From: Angiostrongylus vasorum | Taxonomy: Eukaryota > Nematoda > Chromadorea > Rhabditida > Metastrongylidae | Reading direction: 5' to 3' | Assembly: GCA_018806985.1 (NCBI GenBank) | Contig: JADANN010000401.1 | Span: 186,001 to 250,000, forward strand | Length of the DNA: 64,000 nt | Shown here: positions 21,230 through 33,850 of the stretch, one piece after another | Layout of the letters: the number at the start of each line of letters is the position of its first letter | Numbering within the stretch: the stretch's first letter is position 1 | Made by a program: the position numbers and the translations under genes | Notes under the pieces: model-generated | Databases searched by the model: none | The model's input: the letters and a program-made list of their open reading frames with translations, nothing else | What the model was told of the DNA's origin: nothing

Positions 21230-21329
21230 CCAGCAGCTCCGTACAACTCCCAATGGGAGCAGTGGGACAGCAAGCTCATTGTCGAAAATGTCACGCAGAC
21301 TGCCGCTACGGGACACTTGCTGTCGAGGA

Positions 21330-21505
21330 GAGAAGTCCAGGCGACATTTAAAGCCGCGAGGGAGGAGGAGGCTGGGTACACCAATCAACAAGTAGAAAAA
21401 CGACCTGTCTAGTAGAAGTCCCACACGATATTTACATCCATGACAGAGGATGAGAATGGGTGTAGCAGTCAACTGGTAGAAAAATGACGTGTCAAGTGGA
21501 AGTCG
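21330..21505. repeat. diverged two-unit tandem duplication
   Basis: Two units of about 85-90 bp. Each contains acatttaaa/tatttacat, then gaggaggctggg/gaggatgagaatggg, caatcaacaagtagaaaaacg/cagtcaactggtagaaaaatg and agtagaagtc/agtggaagtc. Read on the minus strand, both units stay open in the same frame with parallel peptides (DTSFFYQLTATPILIL and DRSFFYLLIGVPSLLL). Confidence 0.65.
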
Positions 21506-21711
21506 CAAAACAAACACCGTTGTTCAGATGGACACATGAATATACCACTCTTTGCAAATCGTGCTATGCAATTTCCTGATCGAGCACGTTTTTTGTCACA
21601 AGGTTGTAGAGTAGCTCAGGTGTTCATCTGAATACGTAAATCAAAGGGAAGCTTCCGCTCGTTTGGTAGAACACAAAAACGAAATAGGCTACATATCGTG
21701 TATAACGTGTC

Positions 21712-22002
21712 GCGCGCGTGTGGCGCACTGGTAGGAGGCGCCCTGCAACAGGAGAGGAATCGATCCCCGCGCCCATGGCCCATCAAACCTTTCATCCCTT
21801 CGGGGTCGGCAAACTGATAACAGACTTCTTTGCGAGGATAGCAGCACCAGCTCGATACATCGGCAGACCACCGCGAGTCATTGTAAAGGCCAGATATGCA
21901 TTCAATCACCTCCAAACGATGCTTAATGAAGTAGAATGCATGGCGCATCCCTCAGGGATTGGTCAACGGCGAGAGCTTTATCCTTTTTATCCTTTTATCG
22001 TG
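21712..22002 (+). mobile_element. SINE-A copy 7
   Basis: Head gcgcgtgtggcgcactgg, gaatcgatccccg, full body, and a two-unit tail tttatcctttttatccttt. Confidence 0.92.
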
Positions 22003-23242
22003 TCTAAGTGAACTATTCGTGTCTTTTAGCAAATGTAGCTTAAATGGCTCCCTCAAAAATTGTGGTTTTTTTACTGCTTATGAGCAGTCATCATCAGTTC
22101 TTTAAGAAACATTCTGTCGCCATATCTCTTTCTTTACCTATACGAAGTAACAGCTCTCACGCACCTGGAATTTTTCTTTCCATCTCTTTAATGGTTGGAT
22201 TTCCAATAAACCGCCTCTAGGGAATGAAGATAGCTAGTTGACAGTTACCTAATTATGGAAGGTTTTGAAGATGTGGATAACAAATTTTGTTGCTGCAGTA
22301 TGGAACAACATTAAAAGGTATAACTCATACACACCGCCTGCCTGGTTCAATACCAATGAGGTTAACCGTCGCTGAATTTCAGTTAAACTTACGGGTTGTA
22401 GCACGACGGACTAAGTAGTACAGTAGCACAACCGTACCAATTTTAGTGGAAAGAAATCCAAAGCAGACCCATTTCTACAGTATCAGATAGTGTTTGGAAC
22501 GGAAATGTGGTAGAGCATCTTTACAAAGACTTCATCTAGAATCAAGCGCTCGTTTCCATCTTAATGTATTTTTTCCTTTGACTATGTCTTTAGCATGAAC
22601 TCGCGGATTCGTTGACAATAACCGCAGTAATAGACGATGGATTTGCAAAAACTTTCTCACTTTTTCATCCAATGATGCTTTTAGCAGGAATTAGCGAATT
22701 AATTGAAGATAGGTAGAGAAGATGGATGTGCAGTAACTTCCTCATTTTATCATCGTTTAGCTGTAAGCCATATGATGACGTGCTGATGTACTCCTTTGAG
22801 ATATCCATAGTACTACCGTACATGGAGATCAAGAAGATGCGAAGTTCTATATGAAGCAGAACATGGAGCAAGGCTAATGGAGTCACTTTAAGGGAAAGAA
22901 ATTTGCCGTAAGGGAAAACGATGTGAAAGGAGCTATGCAAACCTATTTGGGAGTAAGCCTAGCGTGGATTGTGCCGTATACCATCACAGACCAAGTGCGA
23001 AAACCAAGCACCGGCGATCATGACAGAAGTGAGGATGACAGCCCTCATCTAAATGACCAAGCTCCGTTCGCAGTTGTTTAAAGTGAATAAAAGTGCGAAG
23101 CACATATTTCTGAAAACCGTTTGAACAGTCGACAGTGAGCAAACACAACTAAATGCACAAAGGAATAAATCATGGCAGTACACCTTCATGAAATTACTCG
23201 CTAACTTCGTACAGCTTTTTATTTATTGCCCATTATTTTTTC
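22003..23242. other. no firm gene; weak tandem duplication near 22610-22745
   Basis: Two loosely similar units (gatggatttgcaaaaactttc and gatggatgtgcagtaacttcc, each followed by an A/T-rich catc block) lie about 105 bp apart. A 91-codon minus-strand frame crosses the second unit. No splice evidence. Confidence 0.3.
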
Positions 23243-23362
23243 TGTGGTGGGGTATTATGTGAAGTACAACCACAGCGATGCTGAAATATTTTCAAAACTC
23301 AAGACCTAGGTTAGATTCGAACCAGCGATTATCCTTTTCGGGGAGGGCGGTGGCCGAGAACA
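23243..23362. repeat. Foldback-T single left arm
   Basis: ggtattatgtgaagtacaac, gatgctgaaatattttcaaa and agattcgaacc (23313-23323, complement of the B box ggttcgaatct). Ends before the right arm. Confidence 0.75.
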
Positions 23363-23399
23363 TTAGTGATCGTTTCCAGCTAATACCGTGTACCCCCTT

Positions 23400-23665
23400 T
23401 TTCTAGGATAAAATAGATAAAGCTCTTGGCGTTGATCAATTCCTGAGGGATGCGCCATGCATTCGACTTCATTAAGCATCGTTTGGAGTTGATTGAATGC
23501 ATATTTGGCCTTTAAAATGAGTCGCGGTAGCCTGCTGATGTATCGAATCAATGCTGCTATCCTCCCAGACAGCTCTGGCACCTTGCGGGCCGCAGGATGG
23601 AGAGCTTAGTGAGTCTGGGCGCGGGATCGAACCAACCATCCGCCATCCTGATTCCATGTGCTTTA
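23400..23665 (-). mobile_element. SINE-A copy 8 (minus)
   Basis: Tail complement ggataaaatagataaagctc, cctgagggatgcgccatgc, and head region gcgggatcgaaccaacc. The very 5' end is eroded. Confidence 0.88.
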
Positions 23666-24114
23666 TATGACACCTCCAACCGCATTGCTATACGCGTTCT
23701 ATACTAGGTGCCTATGAATTTTCTATGAACTTCATCAATTTCTAACGACACTCCAACTTTTTTTTAGTTTCTCCGTCACCTCATGCAGCATTTACTTGCT
23801 GAGCTTTTTCATCTTTTCAGTCTTCTTCAGATGCCGAACGAATCCGCTCTAAAGTGGGGAACTTCTCGTGTACTTTTAGTACTGATGATACCACAATATG
23901 AGACGAAATACTATGCGAAATAAAAAAAAAGTCAAATCTCCAGCCCACATGGTGTGAAACACGTAAGCAATGTCAGCAATGGATGTGTCACAATATTTTT
24001 TGCTGATGCATAAAACTTCCGCTCTGAGCACTTCTTACATTGAAAGCTTCGTCAGCAGTACTAATTTCTGGGCTCTAAGACTGGTTTCTTATACCTTCAC
24101 CTCCGCTGTATTAA

Positions 24115-24402
24115 TAAAACGGATAAAGGATAAAGCTCTCGGCGTTGGTCAATCCCTGAGGGATGCGCTATGCATTCAACTTCATTAAGCATCGTTTGGA
24201 CGTGATTGAATGCATATCTGGCCTTTACAATGACTCGCGGTAGCCTACCGATGTATCGAGCCAGTGCTACTATCCTCCAGACAAGTCTGGTACCAATTTG
24301 GCGACTCCGGAGGGATAGAAGGTTTGGTGGGCCATGGGCACGTGGATAGATTCGTGTGTATTGCAGGGTGCCTCCGACCACTGCGCCACACGCACCACAC
24401 CT
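24115..24402 (-). mobile_element. SINE-A copy 9 (minus)
   Basis: Two-unit tail cggataaaggataaagctc at the left and ccactgcgccacacgcacc at the right. Full length, just downstream of PARP-1. Confidence 0.92.
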
Positions 24403-24994
24403 ATATTAATAGACAGTCGATTTTCTTCATCTTTAAAACGTCTACCAGTCAATCCTACTTCCCCAAAGTAACGCATAACATGCGATATCCTGATGGTACA
24501 TTTTTGGTGTTATCTATGTCTCCAATTACTTCCCATGTCCATGCTGTCTAACATCAACAGCCCTGTAGCTCCCGTACACCTGTTAATATGATGAATTGCG
24601 TGCTTCTTTTATTCTCAAGTCAGAAAATAATACAGGTGAGAAAAAGTGCCAAAATATCACGAGAACGAATACAAATAGTAAGCAGAAGAATGAATAAAGT
24701 GTAAGTACACGTCGGGAACTCGCAATTGCAAAAAGTGAGGAAGTAGATCGAAAATGCAGCGAACAAGGAGCAAAGCTAAACCCTAGAGAGCAAATCTATA
24801 CATCGTATGATTTCGTATGAAATATCCCGAACGGAAAAAGTGTCAAGAGCAGGTTACGGTAACTGAGACTTACATAGAAATAGGATGTACTACGCAGTAT
24901 TTTTTTCGCCCACATAACTACAAAATAGTATAATATGACGTCAGAAGAGATCTACATTGTGGTAATGGTTAACGTTTTTGAAGAACAACAGGCT
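24403..24994. other. 3' flank of PARP-1
   Basis: No gene or family repeat recognised. It should hold the PARP-1 3' UTR. I see no perfect AATAAA on the minus strand close to the stop. Confidence 0.4.
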
Positions 24995-25745
24995 TCACAT
25001 GTTCATCGTGAACTTTGTTCGCACCAAGTATCTAATCATTATTTGATCGACGTCGTAGACGATATACTCGTTGTATAGCAAAGAAGAACCATCTCCTTTC
25101 TCCGCTTTCACAGGTTTTCCAAGTGGAACTGAGTACCCTTCTTCAGACTCAATCGTGCTAATAGGATTGGGCTCCGTTTTACCAAGCCCTTGGACGCTGT
25201 TGAAGGTTTTGAGAGATTTAGGAGAATGATCAATCGCATGGAGCTCTTCCTTCACCTTCCCAAGTGCAACATCGCACAGCAACAGAAGTCCGTCCGCATT
25301 ATCGCTAAGAATCTGCAATAAAGCACTTGATGGAAGAGAAATGAAATGAATAAATTCGTGATAAAATTCGACATACAGTGTCCATTTTAATTTCAGTGCG
25401 TGATAGGACTTTTGTGCTACATTCTGTATATTCATTTTATAGCTAATCGAAAACAGACCGTAGGATTGAGTGGTCGGACCAGAACATGTAGCAAAGATCG
25501 GACCAGAATAATCATCTTATACACTTGATGATTTTCAAGAAACCTTTTCTTAGATAAGTTCATTGGCCGCTAATTTAACTAACAATTAGCTGTTATTCCA
25601 TTTTAACCACCACGATGAATCATGGTTATTATATTGTATGTATGGACATAAAAAAATACCGAAATAGACTCAAAATAGGCTGTCAAACCGTTTCCAGATG
25701 AGGATATCAAGTGTTTGGATGATGGGCTATTGTAACAGATGGTAA

Positions 25746-25793
<48 letters not shown>

Positions 25794-28700
25794 ACTCAAA
25801 GGACAGTAGAGGAAAGTCACTTCTTCAACTTGGTTATATGCACAAACCCTCAAGTCCTCCAGATATCAAAAAACTACATTGTAAAAACCTGCTATTCCAT
25901 GAAAGCTGTGGATTGGGCGTCATCAGAGTAGCGGATGAGCAAATCCATATCGATGCTGCATCTATTTTGATGCTTAATTTTTCGGCGCAATCGCTATGAG
26001 TTGGTACCAACTCACAACTATATACTATGTCCTTGAGGACAGCCTCTACAGTGAATTATACTAGCTTCTGTTTAAATGCATCGTACAGATTTATCGCTAT
26101 AGTTATCACTTTTTTGGTGATCTAGCTGTGAAGGTGATCAACAGATATGGATGACAAGAGGATTAATCGTGAGAAACCACAACGATTGAAGAGATGAAGA
26201 GAATTATCGGTGTTCGCCCACGCATGGAAATTATTGTACTTCTTGGCTCAGAATTTATTGAAGCCGCAATCGAGGCTGTTCACGCCGTCCAATTCGGCTT
26301 CAAGTTGTGGAAACAAAAAGATTTTTCATACTGTTGGTCCGCATACAGAGCAGACAATGTAACGTGTTATAGGAGGGTGGATAAGTTGTATAAAACCAGA
26401 CGGATTATCGAGCTTGTCAACAGCTGTTGACCCGCAGTCTACGTTCCTGGCAAGAACAGTGTTGATGAGTCCCTCATATAGTTTGGAGCAAGAGTCGCGC
26501 TTTTGCAAAACACCCAATATAAAATATATAAATACTGCATCAAGGGATTCAAGTAAGACCGTAGTGTGTGAAAGTACATTCAGAAGTGAGAGTGTGAGTG
26601 GAACAGGACTTGTACATAGACGACTTCAACATGACTGCGTCATTTACTACAAGAATGCTCGAGAATAAAACCCTTCTGATAGTCACATGTAGGAGGAACA
26701 GGAAAAGTCTTGCAAAACCTGCCATAAGCGGAGAAGAGAATAATTGAAAGGTATAGAAGAATGCTGAAATGAAAGGATAAGACGGAAATTAAGACAATGT
26801 TTCAAATACATCACACGACCCTTTCTGTTAGCTCAAGATCGCCCCTTGTCGAAAGCTAGAACCAAATGAAACTTCGTGGACACAAACAAACAGATGGTGT
26901 CCTATTCTCTGCATTTCAAAAAATCTAGTAAAGTCTTGGAAGAAACCAAAAAAAAGCGGAATACGTTTCGTTGGCTGTTATGAATCAGCTAGAACTCAGG
27001 ACTTGAAATCTTTTAGCATAAATTTCAACAAGATCAACACAAAGTGCAACTGATACAACAAGTATTTTTTGCTTAGATTGCTTCAGAAATTGCCATAAAA
27101 AATAATTGGACAGATTGCAGGTCATAAAGTTTGGAAAAAAGTGTGAGTTTTAAGAAATTTGGATTACGGAATAGGTTTTCACAAGTAATATCAATAAAAT
27201 GTTACGACATTAAGAGTTATAAACATGGACCCATATTGAAATGCACTGATGAACGAATTGCGCTTTTAGAAACAAATGGTTTTGGTGAAGTTAGGTGAAC
27301 AATTGCACTGCAAATACACTTATACAAGTAACCTCAATATTTTACCATTTTACCATAGTGAAGAAATGATTCCACTTGTTGAACTACACTGCTCAAGTAC
27401 AACAAAGACAGCTCTGTAGCCCGTTACGGCAAAACTCTTCATGGTATGCAATCTCTTTACCACCAAGTTTCTTGCCTTCGAAATGAACTTATCCGGAAAA
27501 CTTTTATAAATTTTTAATTCTAGGGAATCCCTGTATCCAAATCGTGGCTTATGTTCAATAAGCTATCGACTGAATAAAAAGTAAAGCACAAAACCTCCAC
27601 CCAAAATAGAGAACCGTAAAGAGAATACGTTGATGTAAACTCGCGCAGGCCGATATGCTCATACCAACAGGTGAGTGAAATCCACTCATGTCGGACTCTT
27701 AGTGTTGAAGCACACGTAACTAACCTTGCAGTAGTTTGCGGATTTTGATACCATATCAGCGAAGTACACACCCTTTCCAAACATGTATCCAGTCTGAAAT
27801 AGGAGCCTCTTGGTCTTCAGGAAGAAATGGCGAATGTTTTAAGAGAACGTGGTACATAAAGTAACGAAGTCAGACTCTATCACGACTTCAGGAAAGCTAG
27901 GCCAGTCGGTAACACCGGCAAAGGAATCCCTACTCAGCTATTAATTCAATATTTCGTTACCTTTCAAATGATAAGAACCATGCCAATAAGTAAAATAATG
28001 TTGCTAGCCGTTAGGAAAATCTACTAGCAACACCGAAAATTACCAAATATTCACAAAAACCATCTTGCACAAAAAAATATTGCAACTAAAAAAAACTTTT
28101 CTAAATCGAACCGCTGGCGCCTCAGGTGGAGCAATGCGGAGTCCCTGCGAAAGGATACCCCCGTAATTAGCAGTGCTCGAGCCGTGCCACAGAAGGCGAC
28201 GATTTCCAAGTTCAGCTTTGAATTTGTCCTTTTCGCCAGCGCGATTAACACGAATAACCTCAAAGTAAAACCTGGAATCTGTTTAGAGTGCGTCAGTATC
28301 TTGAGTCAAAAAAGATGAAAATGAGAAATGATGACGAAGAAGACGAAACGATGAAAAAACGAACGAGATACGGTATGTACAAGAATGGAAATAAAGGTTA
28401 CATCTACGATACTAAGGTCGAACAATGTATGAGTCGCTCCACGAGTATTTGCCATGTAGTTTTTGATGGTTTCGAATTCCGATGACTTCGGATCAACAAC
28501 CTGAACAATTACAGTACTTCTAAGCATTAAATCTTGCTACATATGACAAATGAAGACTAATCCTAAAATTGTTCTAGTTATTCTATAATCACCTCCATTT
28601 CACACTTCAATTTCTCATAGTGAACATCCACAGGATCGCGGTCATCCGCTTCGTCGTCTTGTTGCCCGCTGATTACTTCGTAGGCGATTTGGATTTCTAA

Positions 28701-31700
28701 CAAGGAACCCAACATATCGCATTTTTCCTGGATAACAACATTTCGCTACAGTTCCTACCATGGCATGCAGATGAAGTGATAGCACTGCTTTATCACCTTT
28801 ATTAATTCCAAAGAATTCAGCAACGGAGGTTTCTCCATTCCGAAGTTGTGCGGGATAAGAGTGTAGAAGCGGTTTGACGCATCCAAGACTTTATCAGCAT
28901 CTAGCTTTTCCGACAAAATCTTCAATGTAATAGCACTTTGAACGCTTCACTGGTAGAGCGATTTCGCAATTTCGATTTTATTGGGTCTTGCTTAAATCTT
29001 TTTCTGTTTCTAATCAGACCATTAAAGCATCGAGAAACATGAAAAATAATAAGTAGCAACTAATAAGTCTTAAATGAAATCGTTAACTGAAACCTGAAAC
29101 CTCATAACAGTCAGTATTTCATGAGAGAAGTTCAAATATAACACTATTTCACAGGAAATTTCATGAAAACTGCTCAACATCGATTTACAACCGACCGACT
29201 GAAGCTCCGTAAGAATCGAATAGGCATTTGTTATTTGCTTCTTCGAAAGTTTACCAAGCGGCATTTTGTCAAGATCGAGCTGATAGCCCAGCATTGCGCC
29301 TTCCATTTGCTCCATATCAAAGATCATAAGAATAATATCTTTAATGGCAGAGTGGAGTTTTGTCTTTGAACCAGGGATAATTCCAGAGTCCTGCACATGT
29401 TTCTGAAGATAATATACTATTAAAACTATCCTTTAATTCTACTAAAAAACAACGAGTAGTATCAATTTTAAACGTTCTTGTCAAATCAAAAAAAGAACCC
29501 CAAAAAAAATTATACCTAAATTAATAGTGTAACAGTGACAGTTCAGACCAAACAGCGGAAACTTAAAAGGTATTTTCCACAATGTTGCATCAAAAGCCTT
29601 CAGATCGCATTCTCAATATGTATATTTTGCATTGTTAACTTTTTTATTTACAACCTATTACAAGCTTTCACGACAAAGTATTATACGTTACACAACCACA
29701 ACGATGCCAAAATATTGGCAAAACTCCGGACCGCCGGTGTCTGCGGTGGGCAACGAACGCGCTATTACCCTTTCCGGGGGGTAACGCGTTCATCACCACA
29801 CCATGTGGGTCTTTCGTATCGTCTCTCTCAACTAGTTTTCTATCTACCAGTGCCATCAGCAATCACCAGTCAATGGGATTGATCCGGGGAGCCCAAATCA
29901 GCAATGGACTTAGTTAAGCTGAGGCTGTAGTTTTTATATATTACATTATTGCATTCAACAGATTTTCTATCAAACCCACTAAAAATAGGTCGAGATGACA
30001 TACCGTATCAGTAAAATCTGTCTCCACCATGTCCATATAGCCAGGAAATTTTGTGAAGTTCGCTTTGTCTTTCCAATAGTTGTCAGTTTTATCATGGAAG
30101 AGGCATTCAAATGCTTCAACAGCCTTGCACATATCACGGTATGTTTCAGTCTTTGTACCACCAATACTTGTACCAACTCGACCCCACGAACGGAAAAGAT
30201 AAAAAATTGGTTTAATGTCGTGCTTTAGAAGTTGCAACTTGTAGTAGGAATTTCTGTTCGTTTCCATATCAACACTTCCAAGAACGACCGAGTATATCGT
30301 ACCATTGTTGTTGCGGTAAACATGGCATGTTTTCGCAAACTCGAATTCCTGGTCGACTACTGCACCGCCTTTAATGAGTTGCCGTGATAATCCGGAACCC
30401 ACTCCCATACTTTTTCCTTCAATATCAACTTTATCATACGAATTCATGCAACGCGATCCTAGGTATTTGAAGGTATCGGAGTGAGCAACAATGACCTCAT
30501 TAGATACTGCCTCGTTGTAAACGCGTTTCGAGAAAACGTTGATTTTGAGCTTCTTTAGATACTTGTTCTTCTTCAGCTCCTTTGGAATAGCGAATTTTTT
30601 GCGCTCTGGATTACAACTCTGGTAAACACATTTTGTATATTCCGACAACTGCCCATTACATCTGTACGTCCTCAACGTTGTACTATATATCAGTTGTCCG
30701 TTGCACTTCGGACATGGTAAACAGCAACCGAAAACTGCACAATCGACAAGAAGATCGATAATTTTGCTTTCACCAGATGGAATCGTTTGACTATTGGCAG
30801 TCAGCAGTTCCATCATTTCATTTTTGGTAAGATTTTCCTTAAACTCTTTGCGCAAGGTCCACATTAAGTCGGCTTGGTCCTTGAGTTGCTTTTTAGTTAA
30901 GTCTTCTTGAGCATCCTCTGTTCGCATCTTCTTTGGCGGTGACTCCTCAGATTGCGAAACATCACGTAGAACATGACGTTTGGAAACTTGACCGGAATTT
31001 TCCTTTGCGTCTTCACCAGGTTCTTTTTTGACGAAAACGTCGAGTGAATTGATCAAATTATGCTGGTCTTCTTCACTTAAGTACGAAAAGCCATTAATAT
31101 CTTCAACGCTCCCCTCGCACAACACTTCCTTGAACAAACAGTTCTGATGATACCAGCTAGTAAGTTTACCAAATTTCAGTTCTCCCCGCGGTATTGGAAG
31201 CTTACAAGTGCTGCATTTGCCTTTGCTCGTCTTAGCGTACTCGACTTGGAGTTTTGCAAAAGTCAATTCAGCGGTAGTTCCTCCCAAATCACCACTCATG
31301 AATGCTTTGATCTTTCCACGAATCTTCTCCTGGTCATCCCATTTAAGCATATCCATTCCTCGGATTGACCTCTCGTTGATCTCAACTTTTCCAGGCTTGA
31401 TCTTTTTCCAAAAACATGTGAAGTGAAACCTTAAAAAGCGTCTTTTCAACCCTTCAAATGAAAATATCTCTAGTCTAGAAAGACCATACCAATTATCCTG
31501 TAGGCCGTCAAAGAATCTACTAGGCTCGCGAACAGACATACGAACTGTGTCCTAAAGCAAGATAAACACATCATTGGAAAAAACCACTGTTTCAAATACA
31601 TTAAGAAGCACAATGTACTTAAAAAGTACCGTTCAAACGATGGTCATAAGTAGAGAAGTAGAGACTGCTTTTATTGATTCATCATACGTTTATGGTATAA

Positions 31701-32098
31701 GTATAAATCATGGTATAAAAGTGTAAAGCTCTCGGTGTTGATCAATCCCTGAGGGATGCATCATGCATCCGACTTCACAAAGCATCGTTGGAGATGACTG
31801 GACGCATATCTGGTCTTTACAATGACTCGCGGTGGCTTACTCCCAGACAAGTCCGGTACCAATTTGCCGAACCCAGAAGGATGGAAGGCTTGGTGGATCA
31901 GAGACGCTGGCATCGATCCTATGTGTATTGCAGGGCGCCTCCGACCATTGCGCTATACACGCCCCATGAACAGTATTATGTATCCCTACTCACCTGCCCG
32001 ATAAGGTTCTTGCAACCCTTACACGAAGCACGTGAGGACTTCGCGTATTCAACTCCAAAAGGAAGGTTTTTATGTCCAACTGGATCCTGCGATTCCAT
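24995..32098 (-). CDS. parp-1: PARP-1, poly(ADP-ribose) polymerase, complete, no BRCT domain
   Basis: Nuclear DNA-break sensor that transfers ADP-ribose from NAD+. Ten exons: 31994-32098, 31490-31551, 30004-31429, 29196-29402, 28797-28919, 28593-28727, 28402-28500, 28112-28258, 27725-27793 and 24995-25312. The phases close to 896 aa. Zinc finger 1 has C26, C29, H58, C61. Zinc finger 2 has C128, C131, H150, C153. A KKEP/PPKKMR linker follows, then PADR1 with the third zinc site (CPKCNG, then C-rich RCNGQL), WGR (RSWGRVGTS), the helical regulatory domain ([12 protein letters not shown]) and the ART domain. Catalytic H744 (LLWHGS), Y789 (SANYC) and E873 (LYNEY) are all present. Human PARP1 has 1014 aa with a BRCT domain between PADR1 and WGR; here that domain is absent. 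Intron 2 is only 60 bp and in frame. The last intron is 2.4 kb with a TA tract. Confidence 0.97.
25742..25796. repeat. (TA)n microsatellite in PARP-1 intron 9
   Basis: Almost pure TA run of about 50 bp. Confidence 0.95.
26194..26430 (+). other. open frame in PARP-1 intron 9, status unclear
   Basis: 78 codons, start [20 protein letters not shown], antisense to PARP-1. The composition is protein-like but no splice sites or family match support it. It is probably chance or an old insertion. Confidence 0.2.
29668..29890. repeat. Foldback-T left arm plus loop, in PARP-1 intron 3
   Basis: gatgccaaaatattggcaaa, gcgctattaccctttccgg and accacaccatgtgggtcc, then the loop segment tatctaccagtgccatcag. 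The right arm is missing. Confidence 0.75.
31430..31489 (-). other. 60-bp in-frame intron of PARP-1 (intron 2)
   Basis: Donor tg/gtatgg and acceptor tttttaag/g split a Trp codon. Removal joins DNW to FHFTCFW, the expected HxxC half of zinc finger 1. The intron is 20 codons long without a stop, so ORF callers read through it and insert 20 residues into the finger. Confidence 0.85.
31712..31972 (-). mobile_element. SINE-A copy 10 (minus), in PARP-1 intron 1
   Basis: aagctctcggtgttgatcaa at the left and ccattgcgctatacacgcc at the right, with a short deletion near ggcttactcccagac. Same sense as PARP-1. Confidence 0.9.
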
Positions 32099-32104
32099 TG
32101 ATCT
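32099..32104 (-). promoter_or_regulatory. putative trans-splice acceptor of PARP-1
   Basis: The minus strand reads tcgttttag/atcaATG. An acceptor only 4 nt before the start codon, with no coding exon found upstream, suggests spliced-leader addition. Confidence 0.5.
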
Positions 32105-32929
32105 AAAACGAGTGATTAGCTTCATCGAACACCGCGAACCCTCAATTGTACTCGATTTCGAAAAATGTAAGTAAACACGAGATGGACACATTCCGCCATC
32201 TTGAACAGCCTTTGAGCTTCCTCTGATAATGGTGTAAACTTTATGAAGTGTTAGCAAAGTGCTCTAAAAATCTACAAGTAGAAAGAAATAGAATCTCCAT
32301 CAGAAATCGAGAAGAACAGAGAAGGCAGAACTACTACGCCATAAATGAACACATCCCTAAAGATGGCATAAGAAAATAACTCTTCTTTTTTGTCTTGAAG
32401 GCAACTGGAAACAACGAGATTTCTCGAGATCTTTCTAGAAATAACAAAAAATTGGGTCTTATGCTGTCTAGAGAAATCTGGGATCTGAAACCTCATTACC
32501 GCGACACTCGATGACAACATGACGACGAGGTAACTCGTATGCGCGCAGATAACCCCGAAACGAAAACCAACAACGCCTATAGAAGTGTCCATGCTACCAG
32601 AAAGCCAGAAATGTTTTCGATGACAATAATAAATACTGTGTCCGTGACCCGTACAACATGCGATTCACGATTCACCAAACGGTAAAGCAAAGTATGGTGA
32701 GAGGAAGACACTGAGAAAACAAAGCTCATGCTCAGCGCTGCCCTTTCAAGGACAGCAAGGTTGTTTACGTGATCGTCCTCCTCACTTTCTCTGAACACAT
32801 TCACTCGTCCGAGAATTTGATAGGGTTACTCACCGTTGTAGGAAATCTAACTCATGGGCTAATTTCGGCGCTACTAGATGTTCTTACCCTCAGTGCGAAC
32901 AAGATTCGCACAGATGTGTCTAAATCTAC
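32105..32929. other. upstream region of PARP-1
   Basis: No recognised repeat or coding exon. Two minus-strand frames (32272-32592 and 32577-32804) have no splice support. It may contain the PARP-1 promoter. Confidence 0.35.
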
Positions 32930-33128
32930 ATAACTTGGATACTTGATGGCCCGTCTTCACTGGTTGTGCGGGCCCCAGAATAATTTCCATAGTTTCGAAG
33001 TTTCGCTAGTTTAGTCACTGTCGTTCCCTGCAGTCCCGAACTCGGCCATGCCAAAGTTTACTCCACGTCCACACCATCACAGGCAGTAGCCTCCCTTGCG
33101 GATCAGAGGAAGATTTGCCACCCTGAGG
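32930..33128 (-). repeat. Repeat-H copy 6 (minus), truncated
   Basis: acttggatacttgatggccc to gatttgccaccctgagg, covering the right half of the family only. It keeps the GGCCCG/CGGGCC hairpin. Confidence 0.85.
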
Positions 33129-33391
33129 GAGCAATCTATGACTTATGCTCTTCAAACAACGACTTGTTCTATACACGATTGCATTGTGCAAAGTGTTGAG
33201 CAGAGTGCAGTGCAGGTACCAACACATATACCACTACGCTTAAACCATGTGAGGCCCCATGGACTTCCCGTGTCCGCGGTGCGCATTGAACGTAATACAT
33301 AAACTTCACTTTCCACCGCGAAATGGCCATGTCTCTTTTGTGTTCTATGTCCTATACTTCGGTCTTTTTGTGCACCGTCCTTTACATAACC

Positions 33392-33705
33392 CATCTTCAT
33401 ATCTATGGTGGAGGTCCCAGCAATACCTGTATTCCATTCGTTTCCTTACATCTATAATTCACGAACTTTCAGCTGCTGCTTGCGGATTGCTATTTTGTTT
33501 ACGGATGTTGAATTCCGGTCGATTCGGCCTTGAATCTCTGAATATCTGTGTTAGAACATTCCTGAGTGGATTTGAAAGAGTGAGTTGAGCCCAGACAAGT
33601 CTGGTACCATGTTCCCCCACCTCGGTGGATAAGCGGTTTGGTGGATCCGGCGATGCGTCAAACCAGCACCGTGCTCGTGATAGACAATACCGCTACCACT
33701 GCCCC
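33392..33705 (-). mobile_element. SINE-B copy (minus)
   Basis: ttccattcgtttccttac, tttcagctgctgcttgcgg, cagacaagtctggtaccatg, gatgcgtcaaaccagcacc and the head ataccgctaccactgccc. Confidence 0.7.
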
Positions 33706-33850
33706 CTTGGTCTCCATTCCGTCGATTTCTATGCTCATTTTTGAGATGTTTTCTGTTCTATGCAGTGGTGCCTCCAAACCATTAATATTGCAATTTCGCT
33801 CCAAGAATTCAAAATTAGACATACAGTAACCGTAGCACTTTGAGGTCTCA

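Noticed and set aside
31490..31551. Start of PARP-1 at the internal Met (MSVREPSRF)
   Set aside because: It would drop the CxxC half of zinc finger 1, which is found intact in the exon at 31994-32098.
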